Assembly: GCA_029261925.1 (NCBI GenBank)
Contig: JAJDAJ010000076.1
Span: 1 to 48,636 of the forward strand
DNA length: 48,636 nt
DNA from: Deltaproteobacteria bacterium
GTDB taxonomy: Bacteria; Myxococcota_A; UBA9160; SZUA-336
Direction of reading: 5' to 3'
Of the stretch, positions 31,647 through 39,747 are shown one piece after another. The notes under the pieces are model-generated. The model did no database searches and was not told where the DNA came from. It saw only the letters and a list, made by a program, of their open reading frames with translations. Every line of letters starts with the position of its first letter. The first letter of the stretch is position 1. Both the position numbers and the translations under genes were made by a program.

Positions 31647-32570
31647 ATGCTCGCCCTGACCTGCGCGCTGCTCGGTGCGGGAGTCGCTGCGCCCGGGCTG
31701 GCTGCCGCGGAGCCTGCGACGCCCGGCGACGATGGCGAGGCCTGGATCGGTGATGCCGTCTGCCGCGGCTGCCACGTGGTCGAGGCCAGCCACTGGGACG
31801 GCACGGTCCACGCCCGGGCCTTCGCACACCCGCGCACGCCGGCGGAGCAGCGCGCCTGCGAGGCCTGCCACGGGCCGGGCGGCAAGCACCTGGCGAGCCC
31901 GACCGATCCCGCCGGCATCCTGGCCTTCACCTCGGGCTCGAACGCGCCCGTCGAGGCGCAGAACGACGCCTGCCTGAGCTGCCATGCCGGGGGCGGGCGC
32001 ATCCACTGGACGGGCTCGCGCCACGAGATGGCCGACGTGGCCTGCTCCGACTGCCACAACCCGATGGCGAGCGAGTCGCGTACCTCGATGATGCGCGAGT
32101 CCACGGTGAGCCGGACCTGCTTCGGCTGCCACCCCGAGCAGCGTGCGCAGTTCCGCAAGCGCTCCCACATGCCTCTGCTCGAGGGCAAGGTCTCGTGCGA
32201 GGACTGTCACCAGCCGCACGGCTCGCCCGTCGACCCGCTGCTGCGCGGCGACTCGACCAACGACGTCTGCTACACGTGCCACGCCGACAAGCGCGGCCCG
32301 TTCCTCTGGGAGCACGCGCCCGTGCGCGACAGCTGTACGAACTGCCACCACCCGCACGGCTCGAATCACGTGCGCCTGCTGGTCACCACGCCGACGCTGC
32401 TCTGCCAGACCTGCCACTCGCAGCTCGACCACCCGAGCGACCTGATCAGCGGCGGCAACCTCACCGGTGGTGTCGCGCCCGACGAGCGCGCCCTCAATCG
32501 CGGCTGTGTCGGCTGCCACGTACAGATCCATGGCTCGAACCACCCGTCCGGTCCGCTCTTCCACCGCTAG
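31647..32570 (+). CDS. mtrA: Decaheme c-type cytochrome, DmsE/MtrA/PioA family
   Basis: A 307-residue periplasmic cytochrome. After a signal peptide (cleavage near residues 20-22) there are ten CxxCH heme sites, with the His at 43, 75, 113, 137, 162, 188, 212, 234, 257 and 291; further His residues (e.g. in CHHPHGSNH, HEMADV) can be distal ligands. Ten hemes in ~285 mature residues is the MtrA/DmsE size. In Shewanella, MtrA sits inside the MtrB barrel and carries electrons across the outer membrane. The barrel gene follows with a 41-nt overlap. Start at ATG 31647; a GTG six bases earlier is possible. Confidence 0.93.
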   Translation: MLALTCALLGAGVAAPGLAAAEPATPGDDGEAWIGDAVCRGCHVVEASHWDGTVHARAFAHPRTPAEQRACEACHGPGGKHLASPTDPAGILAFTSGSNAPVEAQNDACLSCHAGGGRIHWTGSRHEMADVACSDCHNPMASESRTSMMRESTVSRTCFGCHPEQRAQFRKRSHMPLLEGKVSCEDCHQPHGSPVDPLLRGDSTNDVCYTCHADKRGPFLWEHAPVRDSCTNCHHPHGSNHVRLLVTTPTLLCQTCHSQLDHPSDLISGGNLTGGVAPDERALNRGCVGCHVQIHGSNHPSGPLFHR

Positions 32571-35034
32571 CGCGTGCGCGCTGGCGCTGCTGGCGGGAGC
32601 GCTCGCGCTGCCCGCGGGCGCCGATCCGCCGCGCGGCAACGCGCTCAACCCCGGTGCGCTGGATCCCGGAGCCGGGACCGACCCCCGCGGAATGACGGTC
32701 TTCCGCGAGACGCGGCGGCGCTCGCCCTCGGGGCTGACCTACCCGTACCCCCGGGGTGCACCGGAGTACGCGGGGGATGGCGACTGGCGCTGGCGCGGGA
32801 GTGCGGCGCTCTCGACGTTCTTCGACGCGGGCGACGAGGGCGAGGCGCGCTTCGCGCGCTTCACCGAGCGCGACGACGAGGCCTTCCTGGGCGGCCTCTC
32901 GCTGGAGCTGTGGAACCCGTCGAGCGGCTGGCGCATCGACCTCGGAGCGGGCGGCGTGGGGCGCGACGACGCCTTCTACGCGCTCGACGTGGAGCGCGCG
33001 GGCTGGCTGCGGGTCCGCGCCAGCTGGAGCCGCACGCCGCACCTGCGCGCGAACGACGCGCGCAGCGTCTTCGTCGGCGTGGGCGGCGATACCCTCGAGC
33101 TCGCCGGTGGGCTCACGCCGGGCGGAAGTGGTGCGGGGACGGGCGCCGCGATCGACGCGGTGCTCGCCGGCATCGAGGAGCGCTCGCTGCAGCTGCTGCG
33201 CGACCGCAGCCACGTCGAGGCCAGCCTGCGCCTGCTGCCCGACCTGAAGCTGGTCGGATCGTGGGGCTTCGAGGACCGTCGCGGTGTGCGGCCCTACGGG
33301 GGCAGCTTCTCGTGGCCGGGATCGGCGACGCTCGGCGGCAGCGTCGAGACGATCGAGGCGATCGACGACCGCACGCAGCGCGTCCGCGCCGGTCTCGAGT
33401 GGGCGCGCGAGTGGCTGGCGCTCAACCTGTTCTACGAGGGGTCGTTCTACCGCAACGCCGAGCGCGATCTGACCTTCGACAATCCGTTCCAGCTCACGCC
33501 CGGATCGTCGGTGCCGCGCGGGCGCTTCGCGTCCTCGCCCGACAACGACCGCCACAACCTGCGCCTCGACGCCGCCATCACGCTGCCGCTGCGCAGCAGC
33601 CTGTCGGCGGTGGTGTCGTGGACGCGCATGGAGCAGGACGAGGATCTGCTGGCGCCGACCCTGAACTCGGGCAGCGTGGGCTTCGGCGGGTTCGCCGTGA
33701 ACCTCGACGAATGGAACTCCCCGGCGGCGCTCTCCCGCGCGTCCGCCGATGCCGAGATCGACACGCTGCTGCTGAACGTCGCGCTGACCTCGCGGCCGCT
33801 GCGGCCCCTGCGGCTGCGCGCGCGCTTCCAGCGCTACCGCCTCGAGGACGACACGCGCTACGACGCGCTGAACCCTCTCAACGGCTTCCACGGCTACATA
33901 CCCGAGGACGGGGGGCACCAGACGGTCTTCAACCGCCGCAACGGCGTGTTCCGCGCCGTCACGGCCTCGCAGGTGGGCGACTGGCGCTTCCGCAGCGTGC
34001 CGTACGAGCAGGTGCGCGATCGCTACGACCTGGATGCCTCGCTGCGCCTCGGCCGGCGCACGCGGGCCGAGGTCTCGTGGCGCGTCGAGGCGATCGACCG
34101 CGAGCACCGGCAGATCGAGCGCACCCGCTCCGACCGGATCCGGCTGGCGCTCCACACCCGCGCACTGCCGCGCACCAGCCTGCGCCTGTCGTGGGAGACC
34201 GAGCAGCGCGACGGCTCCGCGGTCGACACCGAGGCGCAGCGCGCCTTCCGCACCTCGAGCCTGCCCGGCTACGTGCCCTTCGCCGGCCTGTCGCTGCCGC
34301 TCGGACTCGCCGCGCTCGAGCGCCCCGACGTCTCCGATCGCGATCGCGATCAGGTCGAGGCGCGAGCGATCGTCGCTCTGACCGACGGCATGGACCTGTC
34401 GATCGCCGGGCGGGTGCGCATCGACGATCACGGTGCGGCGTACGGGCTGCGACGGGCGCGCTCGAGCTCGCTGAGTGCCGAGTGGAGCTGGCAGCCGTCA
34501 CCACGGCGCGGCTACCACCTCTTCGGCACCTGGGATACGGGCGTGCGCCGTCAGGAGGGCATCCGGGGCGTGACGTCGGCGACGCCCTACGTACCGGCCG
34601 CCGCCTGGGCGGTGACCAGCGACGGCCGCACGGTCACCCTGGGGGCCGGCCTGCGCCTGGAGCTGGTCACCGGGCTGGAGCTGCTGTCGGACTGGGTCTT
34701 CCAGCTCGCGAACGAGCGCGTGGACTACCGCTTCGCCTCCGACTCCGCGCTGGCCGCGGGCGTCACCTCGGCGCAGGCGGGCTCGCGCTTCCCCGACCAG
34801 CAGCGTCGCGAGCACGTCGTCGAGACGCGCCTGCGCTGGCGGCTCCCGGCGCGGCTGGTGGGCGAGGAGGGGCGCTGGATCGCCGAGCTCTACCACCGCC
34901 TGGAGCGCTCGCTCATCGACGACTTCGGCCAGCGGGACCTCTTCCTGCGCGACGGGAACCGCATCTACCTGGGGCACGTCGATGGCGACTACACGGTGAG
35001 CGTGTACGGGGTGAGCCTGATCCGCAGGTTCTGA
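32530..35034 (+). CDS. mtrB: MtrB/PioB family outer-membrane beta-barrel
   Basis: An 834-residue protein with a signal peptide (basic N-terminus, ALALLAGALALPAGA). The rest alternates amphipathic strands such as WRIDLGAGGVG, LKLVGSWGFEDRRG, LRLRARFQRYRLED and TVTLGAGLRLELV with short turns, and ends in SLIRRF, a terminal Phe expected of outer-membrane barrels. Size, pattern and position beside the decaheme gene match the MtrB/PioB decaheme-associated porins, which sheath the cytochrome. The N-terminal CxxC seen in Shewanella MtrB is absent. Start chosen at ATG 32530, 41 nt inside the cytochrome gene. No outer-surface MtrC-like cytochrome is found in the window. Confidence 0.88.
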   Translation: MARTTRPVRSSTASACALALLAGALALPAGADPPRGNALNPGALDPGAGTDPRGMTVFRETRRRSPSGLTYPYPRGAPEYAGDGDWRWRGSAALSTFFDAGDEGEARFARFTERDDEAFLGGLSLELWNPSSGWRIDLGAGGVGRDDAFYALDVERAGWLRVRASWSRTPHLRANDARSVFVGVGGDTLELAGGLTPGGSGAGTGAAIDAVLAGIEERSLQLLRDRSHVEASLRLLPDLKLVGSWGFEDRRGVRPYGGSFSWPGSATLGGSVETIEAIDDRTQRVRAGLEWAREWLALNLFYEGSFYRNAERDLTFDNPFQLTPGSSVPRGRFASSPDNDRHNLRLDAAITLPLRSSLSAVVSWTRMEQDEDLLAPTLNSGSVGFGGFAVNLDEWNSPAALSRASADAEIDTLLLNVALTSRPLRPLRLRARFQRYRLEDDTRYDALNPLNGFHGYIPEDGGHQTVFNRRNGVFRAVTASQVGDWRFRSVPYEQVRDRYDLDASLRLGRRTRAEVSWRVEAIDREHRQIERTRSDRIRLALHTRALPRTSLRLSWETEQRDGSAVDTEAQRAFRTSSLPGYVPFAGLSLPLGLAALERPDVSDRDRDQVEARAIVALTDGMDLSIAGRVRIDDHGAAYGLRRARSSSLSAEWSWQPSPRRGYHLFGTWDTGVRRQEGIRGVTSATPYVPAAAWAVTSDGRTVTLGAGLRLELVTGLELLSDWVFQLANERVDYRFASDSALAAGVTSAQAGSRFPDQQRREHVVETRLRWRLPARLVGEEGRWIAELYHRLERSLIDDFGQRDLFLRDGNRIYLGHVDGDYTVSVYGVSLIRRF

Positions 35035-35101
35035 CCCTCCAGCGCTGGTTCCCACCCCGCAGCTCTGGTATGCATGCGAGCGGATCGAGTGGGGGTGTCG
35101 C

Positions 35102-35797
35102 GTGCGAGAGGAAGGCATTCCCGAGCTGGCCGGTCTGCCGCGGTACCTGCTGGGCTGGATCGAGCGCACACGCGCGCACGATCCCGTGGTCGTGTTCGAC
35201 GCGGAGGGCCGACTCCGGCTGGCGACGCGATCCTTCGAGGAGCTCACCGGCGTGCCCTGTGCGGCCCTGATCGGGTCGCTGCCGCCGTTCCCCTGGTGGG
35301 GAGACCCGGAGCGAAACCTGCAGCAGCTCCGCTTCCTGCTCTCCGACGAGTCGCACCGGCTGGGCGTGCAGACCCTGGCCGGTCACGTGCTCCGGCCCGA
35401 CGGGAGCCGGGTGCCGGCGCTCGGTCAGTACGAGCAGGTGCGGATCGGCGAGCACCTGGTCTTCCACCTCTCGACCTACGCGGCCGATCCGGAGCCCTCG
35501 CGCGGGCCGGAGCAGCTCCGCATTCTCGAGACGGCGCTGCGCCGCATCTCTTCCGCGCTCGAGGACGTGGGGCTCGGGGCAGGTGCGGCCCTGCGCCGGC
35601 TCGGTCAGGGCCTCGACCTGCGGTCCCTGACCGCACGCGAGCGCGAGGTGCTCGAGTCGCTGCTCCGCGGCCGGCGTGCCCGGGAGATCGCTGCGGAGCT
35701 GGGGCTGAGTCCTCATACCGCACGCAATCACGTCCGGGCGATCTACGCCAAGCTCGGCGTCCACTCCCAGCTGGAGCTGCTGAGCCGATCCGGCTGA
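35102..35797 (+). CDS. PAS-like / LuxR-type transcriptional regulator, copy 1
   Basis: A 231-residue regulator starting at GTG. Residues ~25-130 look like a PAS-type sensory domain (VVVFDAEGRLRLATRSFEELTG) with a distinctive PPFPWWGDPE motif; a helical linker follows. The C-terminus is a LuxR/FixJ helix-turn-helix: LTAREREVLESLLRG, REIAAELGLSPHTARNHV, IYAKLGVHSQLELL. There is no receiver domain. It lies 67 bp after mtrB on the same strand and is paralogous to the next gene, suggesting control of the porin-cytochrome cluster (inference). Confidence 0.88.
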   Translation: MREEGIPELAGLPRYLLGWIERTRAHDPVVVFDAEGRLRLATRSFEELTGVPCAALIGSLPPFPWWGDPERNLQQLRFLLSDESHRLGVQTLAGHVLRPDGSRVPALGQYEQVRIGEHLVFHLSTYAADPEPSRGPEQLRILETALRRISSALEDVGLGAGAALRRLGQGLDLRSLTAREREVLESLLRGRRAREIAAELGLSPHTARNHVRAIYAKLGVHSQLELLSRSG

Positions 35798-35825
35798 CGA
35801 CCGACGCCGAGGCGTTCTTCCCCGA

Positions 35826-35838
35826 TGCAGAATCTGCA
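35826..35838. promoter_or_regulatory. Palindrome upstream of second LuxR-type regulator
   Basis: TGCAGA-A-TCTGCA, an exact dyad in the 146-bp gap between the two regulator genes. Several further TGCA-containing repeats (CCTGCAG, CTGCAATG, TTGCAAAA) follow within 60 nt. It is a candidate site for auto- or cross-regulation by the PAS-LuxR pair. Confidence 0.4.
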
Positions 35839-35943
35839 AGGCCCCTGGGCCGATCTCGCTCTCCGGTTCCCTGCAGCCCCCCTGCAATGCGGCACGCCTG
35901 TTGCAAAACGGCTAGCCGCGAAACCTGGAGCGGGGAGGTGCAG

Positions 35944-36621
35944 ATGACTGCCGGGCGGGAGCGGCTGGAAGCGGCCTTCGCGCACGAGACCGCGACCGCG
36001 GTCGATCGGGACGGGCGCCTCGTGCTGGTGACCGAGGGCTTCGAGCGGCTGACCGGGATCGACTGTCGCCCCCTGATCGGCTCGGCCGGGCCGTTCCCCT
36101 GGTGGGGCGAGCCCGCCCGGCAGCGGGCCCAGGCCGATTTCTTGCTCTCGGGAGAGGCCGAGAAGCTGGGCGTGCGCACGGTCAGCGCTCGCCTGCGGCT
36201 CGCCGACGGGCAGCTGGTCGAGGCGCGCTTGCACCACGAGCCGGTCTACCTGAGCGGCGAGGACCGGGCGGACTTTCACGTGGTCGTCTACTCCGTCGAG
36301 AGCCTCCAGGAGTCCGAGCGCGACCGGCTGCTGCGCTTCGAGGCGGCCGTGCAGCGGATCTCACAGGCGCTCGCCGAGGTCGGGATCGGCCGCGTGCGTG
36401 CCCCGGGAAGCGCCGCCTGGCACGGCAACCTGGATCAGCTCACCCCGCGGGAGCGAGAGGTGCTCTCGCTGCTGCTCGAGGGCAAGCGCGTGGCCGAGAT
36501 CGGCGGCGAGCTCTTCATCAGCCAGCACACGGCACGCAACCACGTGCGCTCGGTGTACACCAAGCTCGGCGTGCACTCTCACCTGGAGCTGCTGCGGCGC
36601 GCCCGGGAGGGCGGCTCCTGA
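35944..36621 (+). CDS. PAS-like / LuxR-type transcriptional regulator, copy 2
   Basis: A 225-residue paralogue of the preceding gene with the same order: PAS-like domain (TAVDRDGRLVLVTEGFERLTG), the GPFPWWGEPA motif, a linker, and LTPREREVLSLLLEGKR followed by ISQHTARNHVRSVYTKLGVHS. ATG at 35944 has a GGGGAGG site; the same frame is open far upstream but there is a shadow of copy 1. It shares roughly half its residues with copy 1 by eye, strongest in the PFPWWG and HTH regions. Ligand unknown. It ends one base before the convergent ETF-QO stop. Confidence 0.88.
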   Translation: MTAGRERLEAAFAHETATAVDRDGRLVLVTEGFERLTGIDCRPLIGSAGPFPWWGEPARQRAQADFLLSGEAEKLGVRTVSARLRLADGQLVEARLHHEPVYLSGEDRADFHVVVYSVESLQESERDRLLRFEAAVQRISQALAEVGIGRVRAPGSAAWHGNLDQLTPREREVLSLLLEGKRVAEIGGELFISQHTARNHVRSVYTKLGVHSHLELLRRAREGGS

Positions 36622-36622
36622 A

Positions 36623-38326
36623 TCACATCTGCGTGTAGTCGGGCCCCTCGCCGCCCTGTGGAGTGGTCCAGGTGATGATCTGGTACGGATCCGACACGTC
36701 GCAGGTCTTGCAGTGCACGCAGTTCTCGTGGTGGATGATCAGCGCGCGTCCGTTGGTCGCCGCGGGATCGTCGATCATCTCGTACACGTCGGCCGGGCAG
36801 AAGTGCTCGCAGGGGTTGCCGAACTCCTCGGCGCAGCGCGTGGAGCAGACCTCCGTGTCGGCGACCTTCAGGTGGTGCGGCTGGTCCGGCTCGTGCGCGG
36901 ATCCCGCGAGGGCGACCGCGGTGACCTTGTCGAAGGTGTACTTGTTGTCGTAGGCGACCTTCTCGCGCAGCGCCAGCTCGTGCTCGGAGAGCTCCGAGAG
37001 CTTCTTCATGTGGGTGTGGTCGGCCTCGGTGTGGGGATCGGCCACGAGGCCGCGCCCCCCGCTGATCGGCGCCACGGCGCCCACGTTGAACAGCCAGGGG
37101 AGCTGGCGAAGCCAGCCGAGCGCCTGCGGCAGCTTGCGCGTCCAGCCGAAGCTGGCGTGGAAGTTGCGATACTGCCGGTGCTCGTCGTACGCCCAGCTGT
37201 CCTCGAAGCGCTTCCGGTACGCGGACAGCGCCTCGACGGAGAAATCGTCGCGCGCGATGCAGTCGTGAAGCGTCTCGGCGCATAGCATTCCGCTCTTGAT
37301 CGCCATGTGGATGCCCTTGAGACGCCCGCCGTTGCAGAACCCGCCCGAGTCGCCGACCAGCATGGCGCCCTCGGCGTAGAGCTGCGGCATGGCGTTGAGC
37401 CCGCCCGCGGGCAGCGTCTTGGCGCCGTACCGGATGCACTCGCCGCCCTCGAGCAGGTCGCGGACGAACGGGTGCAGCTTGAAGCGCTGCATGTTGTCGT
37501 GGGGATCCGTGTACGGACTCGTGTAGTCGAGCCCGGTGACGAAGCCGACCGACACGAGCCCGTCCTTCATGTCGTAGATCCACGAGCCGCCGAAGGTCGC
37601 GGCGTCGAGCGGGTAGAACAGCGTGTGGATCACCCGGCCCGGCACGTGCTTCTCGGGCTTCACGCGCCAGATCTCCTTGATGCCGGTCTCGTACGCCTGC
37701 GGGTGATCGCCGTGGAGCTTGAGCCGATCGACGACCTCCCTGGTGCACGAGCCCCGAGGGCCCTCGCCGAAGACGACCACCTTGGCGTGGATCTCGGGGC
37801 CGGGCTCGAACGTGGCCTTGGGCTCGCCGTTCCTGTCGAGGCCCATGTCCTGGATCTGCACGCCCGAGACGCGCTCGCCGTCGAAGAGCGGCTTGTACGC
37901 CGCGAAGCCGGGGTAGATCTCGATGCCGCGCTCCTCGGCCTTCTCGCCGAGCCACTTCACCATGTCGGAGAGCGAGACCACCAGGTTGCCGTGGTTGGCG
38001 AGCATCGGCGGCGTGACCGGCGAGCGCAGCGCGCGGTTCTTCGTGAAGAAGTAGACCGCGTCGCTGTCGCACTCGTACTGCAGCGGAAAGCCCTGCTCCA
38101 TGAAGTCGGGCATGAGCTCGCGGATCCCCCGGGGGTCCATGACGGCACCCGAGAGCTGGTGCCCGCCGATCTCGGCCGCCTTCTCGATGACCAGGATCAT
38201 CGGCATCTCGGTGCCGCTCTGCTCGCAGAGGTCCGCGAGCCGGATCACGGCCGAGAGCGTGGCCGCGCCGGCTCCGACGAAGAGGATGTCGACGTCCAGG
38301 CGCTCGCGCTCGACGTTCTCGGTCAT
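36623..38326 (-). CDS. Electron transfer flavoprotein-ubiquinone oxidoreductase
   Basis: A 567-residue membrane-associated flavoprotein with a 4Fe-4S cluster that passes electrons from ETF to quinone. ILFVGAGAATLSAVIRL binds FAD near the N-terminus, followed by GHQLSGAVMDPRGI; LVGDSGGFCNGGRLKGIHMAIKSG is the second FAD-contact block. The C-terminus holds the cluster motif: CEHFCPADVYEM (Cys506, Cys510) and NCVHCKTCDVSDPYQIITW (Cys536, 539, 542). A GGAGGAG site decides the ATG at 38326. It completes the route from the acyl-CoA dehydrogenases at 25-27 kb into the respiratory chain. ETF itself is not encoded here. Confidence 0.95.
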   Translation of the reverse strand: MTENVERERLDVDILFVGAGAATLSAVIRLADLCEQSGTEMPMILVIEKAAEIGGHQLSGAVMDPRGIRELMPDFMEQGFPLQYECDSDAVYFFTKNRALRSPVTPPMLANHGNLVVSLSDMVKWLGEKAEERGIEIYPGFAAYKPLFDGERVSGVQIQDMGLDRNGEPKATFEPGPEIHAKVVVFGEGPRGSCTREVVDRLKLHGDHPQAYETGIKEIWRVKPEKHVPGRVIHTLFYPLDAATFGGSWIYDMKDGLVSVGFVTGLDYTSPYTDPHDNMQRFKLHPFVRDLLEGGECIRYGAKTLPAGGLNAMPQLYAEGAMLVGDSGGFCNGGRLKGIHMAIKSGMLCAETLHDCIARDDFSVEALSAYRKRFEDSWAYDEHRQYRNFHASFGWTRKLPQALGWLRQLPWLFNVGAVAPISGGRGLVADPHTEADHTHMKKLSELSEHELALREKVAYDNKYTFDKVTAVALAGSAHEPDQPHHLKVADTEVCSTRCAEEFGNPCEHFCPADVYEMIDDPAATNGRALIIHHENCVHCKTCDVSDPYQIITWTTPQGGEGPDYTQM

Positions 38327-38399
38327 CTGGGGGCTCCTCCGTGACGCGGGGCGAGGGTACACCGCGCGGCCGCCCGGGACGGGCCCCTTCGGCGGCGGA

Positions 38400-39602
38400 T
38401 CAGCGGGGCAGCAGCGTGCGCCCGGCCGCCACCAAAATAGCCACCGCGCCGAGGGTGACCAGCCCGCTCACGGCAAACGGGGCCCCGGCACCGAAGGTCA
38501 GCACCCAGCCCCAGAAGAGCGACCCGATCGCGCGTCCGGTCTGGATCATGGCCTGGCTCTGGCTCAGCACCTCGCCGGCCTCGTCGGCCCCGCAGACCTT
38601 GGAGAACAGGCTGGTGAACGCCGGGAAGGCCAGCCCGGCGCCGACCGCGAGGACGAGCGTCGCGACCGTCATCAGGGGGACGGTGTACGCGACCGACAGG
38701 CCCAGGGTTCCGGCCGCCAGTCCGATCAGACCCGCGACCGTGAGCAGCGGCTCGCCGAGCAGCCGCACCAGCGGGCCCACGACCAGCCACTGGACCAGCA
38801 CCAGCACCGCCCCGAAGGCGCCGCCCATGAACAGGCCGATGCGCAGCTCGTCCCAGCCGAAGCGCAGCGACGCGTACAGCGGGAAGATCGCCTCGAGGGC
38901 CGAGAACGAGAAGAACACCAGCAGGAAGATCAGCAGGTAGAGCCGCGTGCGCGGTCCGTGCACGTTGGCCGCGACCAGCAGCGGCGCGGGCACCAGCGCC
39001 CGGCGCAGGCCGCGCCAGGTCGCGTCTCCCGGCAGGGCGGGCCGGGACTCCGGCAGGATCAGCGCCGCGAGCACGAAGTTGATCGCGGCGACCAGGGCGC
39101 TCATCAGGAACGGCCAGGTGATGCCGGCGCTCGCGAGTGTCCCGCCCATGGCCGTGCCCAGCACGAGCCCGAGCCCCGACGCCGCGCCCACCAGGCCCAT
39201 GCCCTCGGTGCGCCCCTCGGTGTCGGTCAGATCCGTGATGTAGGCCTGTGCCGTGCCGATGCTGGCGCCGAAGAACCCCGACGCGAAGCGCGCCAGGTAG
39301 ACCACCGTCAGGTTCGGCGCGAGCGCGAGCAGCAGGAAGGAGCCCGCCGTGCCCAGCAGCGAGAGCAGGAGCACCGGTCGTCGCCCGACCCGGTCCGAGA
39401 GCCAGCCCCAGAGCCCCACGAACAGCACCAGCGCCAGCGGGTACATCGAGGTCACCAGCGGCACGTGCCAGCTCGCCTCGGAGAAGCGCCGCAGGAACGC
39501 CGGCAGCACCGGCAGCGGGATGCTGAACGCGGCCAGGTCGATGACGATCGTGACGAAGATGATCGCCACGGCCCACGGATGGCGGCCCTGATCGGCGCTC
39601 AC
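38400..39602 (-). CDS. MFS transporter (TetA/drug-efflux-like)
   Basis: A 400-residue inner-membrane protein with about 12 hydrophobic segments. The MFS motif GWLSDRVGRRPVLLLSLLG follows segment 2, and RFASGFFGASIGTAQAYITD with GLVGAASGLGLVLG marks segments 4-5, as in tetracycline- and drug-type efflux carriers. The only suitable start is a GTG at 39602; the frame stays open upstream through non-coding sequence. The central loop (PALPGDATWRGLRRALVP) separates the halves. Substrate unknown. It lies 73 bp upstream of ETF-QO on the same strand and may share its transcript. Confidence 0.88.
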   Translation of the reverse strand: MSADQGRHPWAVAIIFVTIVIDLAAFSIPLPVLPAFLRRFSEASWHVPLVTSMYPLALVLFVGLWGWLSDRVGRRPVLLLSLLGTAGSFLLLALAPNLTVVYLARFASGFFGASIGTAQAYITDLTDTEGRTEGMGLVGAASGLGLVLGTAMGGTLASAGITWPFLMSALVAAINFVLAALILPESRPALPGDATWRGLRRALVPAPLLVAANVHGPRTRLYLLIFLLVFFSFSALEAIFPLYASLRFGWDELRIGLFMGGAFGAVLVLVQWLVVGPLVRLLGEPLLTVAGLIGLAAGTLGLSVAYTVPLMTVATLVLAVGAGLAFPAFTSLFSKVCGADEAGEVLSQSQAMIQTGRAIGSLFWGWVLTFGAGAPFAVSGLVTLGAVAILVAAGRTLLPR

Positions 39603-39680
39603 CGGGGGCGGCTCACCGTGGGCGGGCTCCGATCTGGTATGGTCATCGAGCGGGCCGTCATGCGGGGCGCATTGTAGGGG

Positions 39681-39699
39681 GCGCGCTCGGAGAGCGCGC
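39681..39699. other. GC hairpin in divergent gap
   Basis: GCGCGCTC-GGA-GAGCGCGC is an exact 8-bp stem with a 3-nt loop between the MFS start (39602) and the unknown gene (39748). It probably lies in the leader of the plus-strand gene. Confidence 0.4.
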
Positions 39700-39747
39700 G
39701 CCCGGCACCCGGCAGAGCGCGTCTCGCGGTCGCGGGGGTGACGTCGC

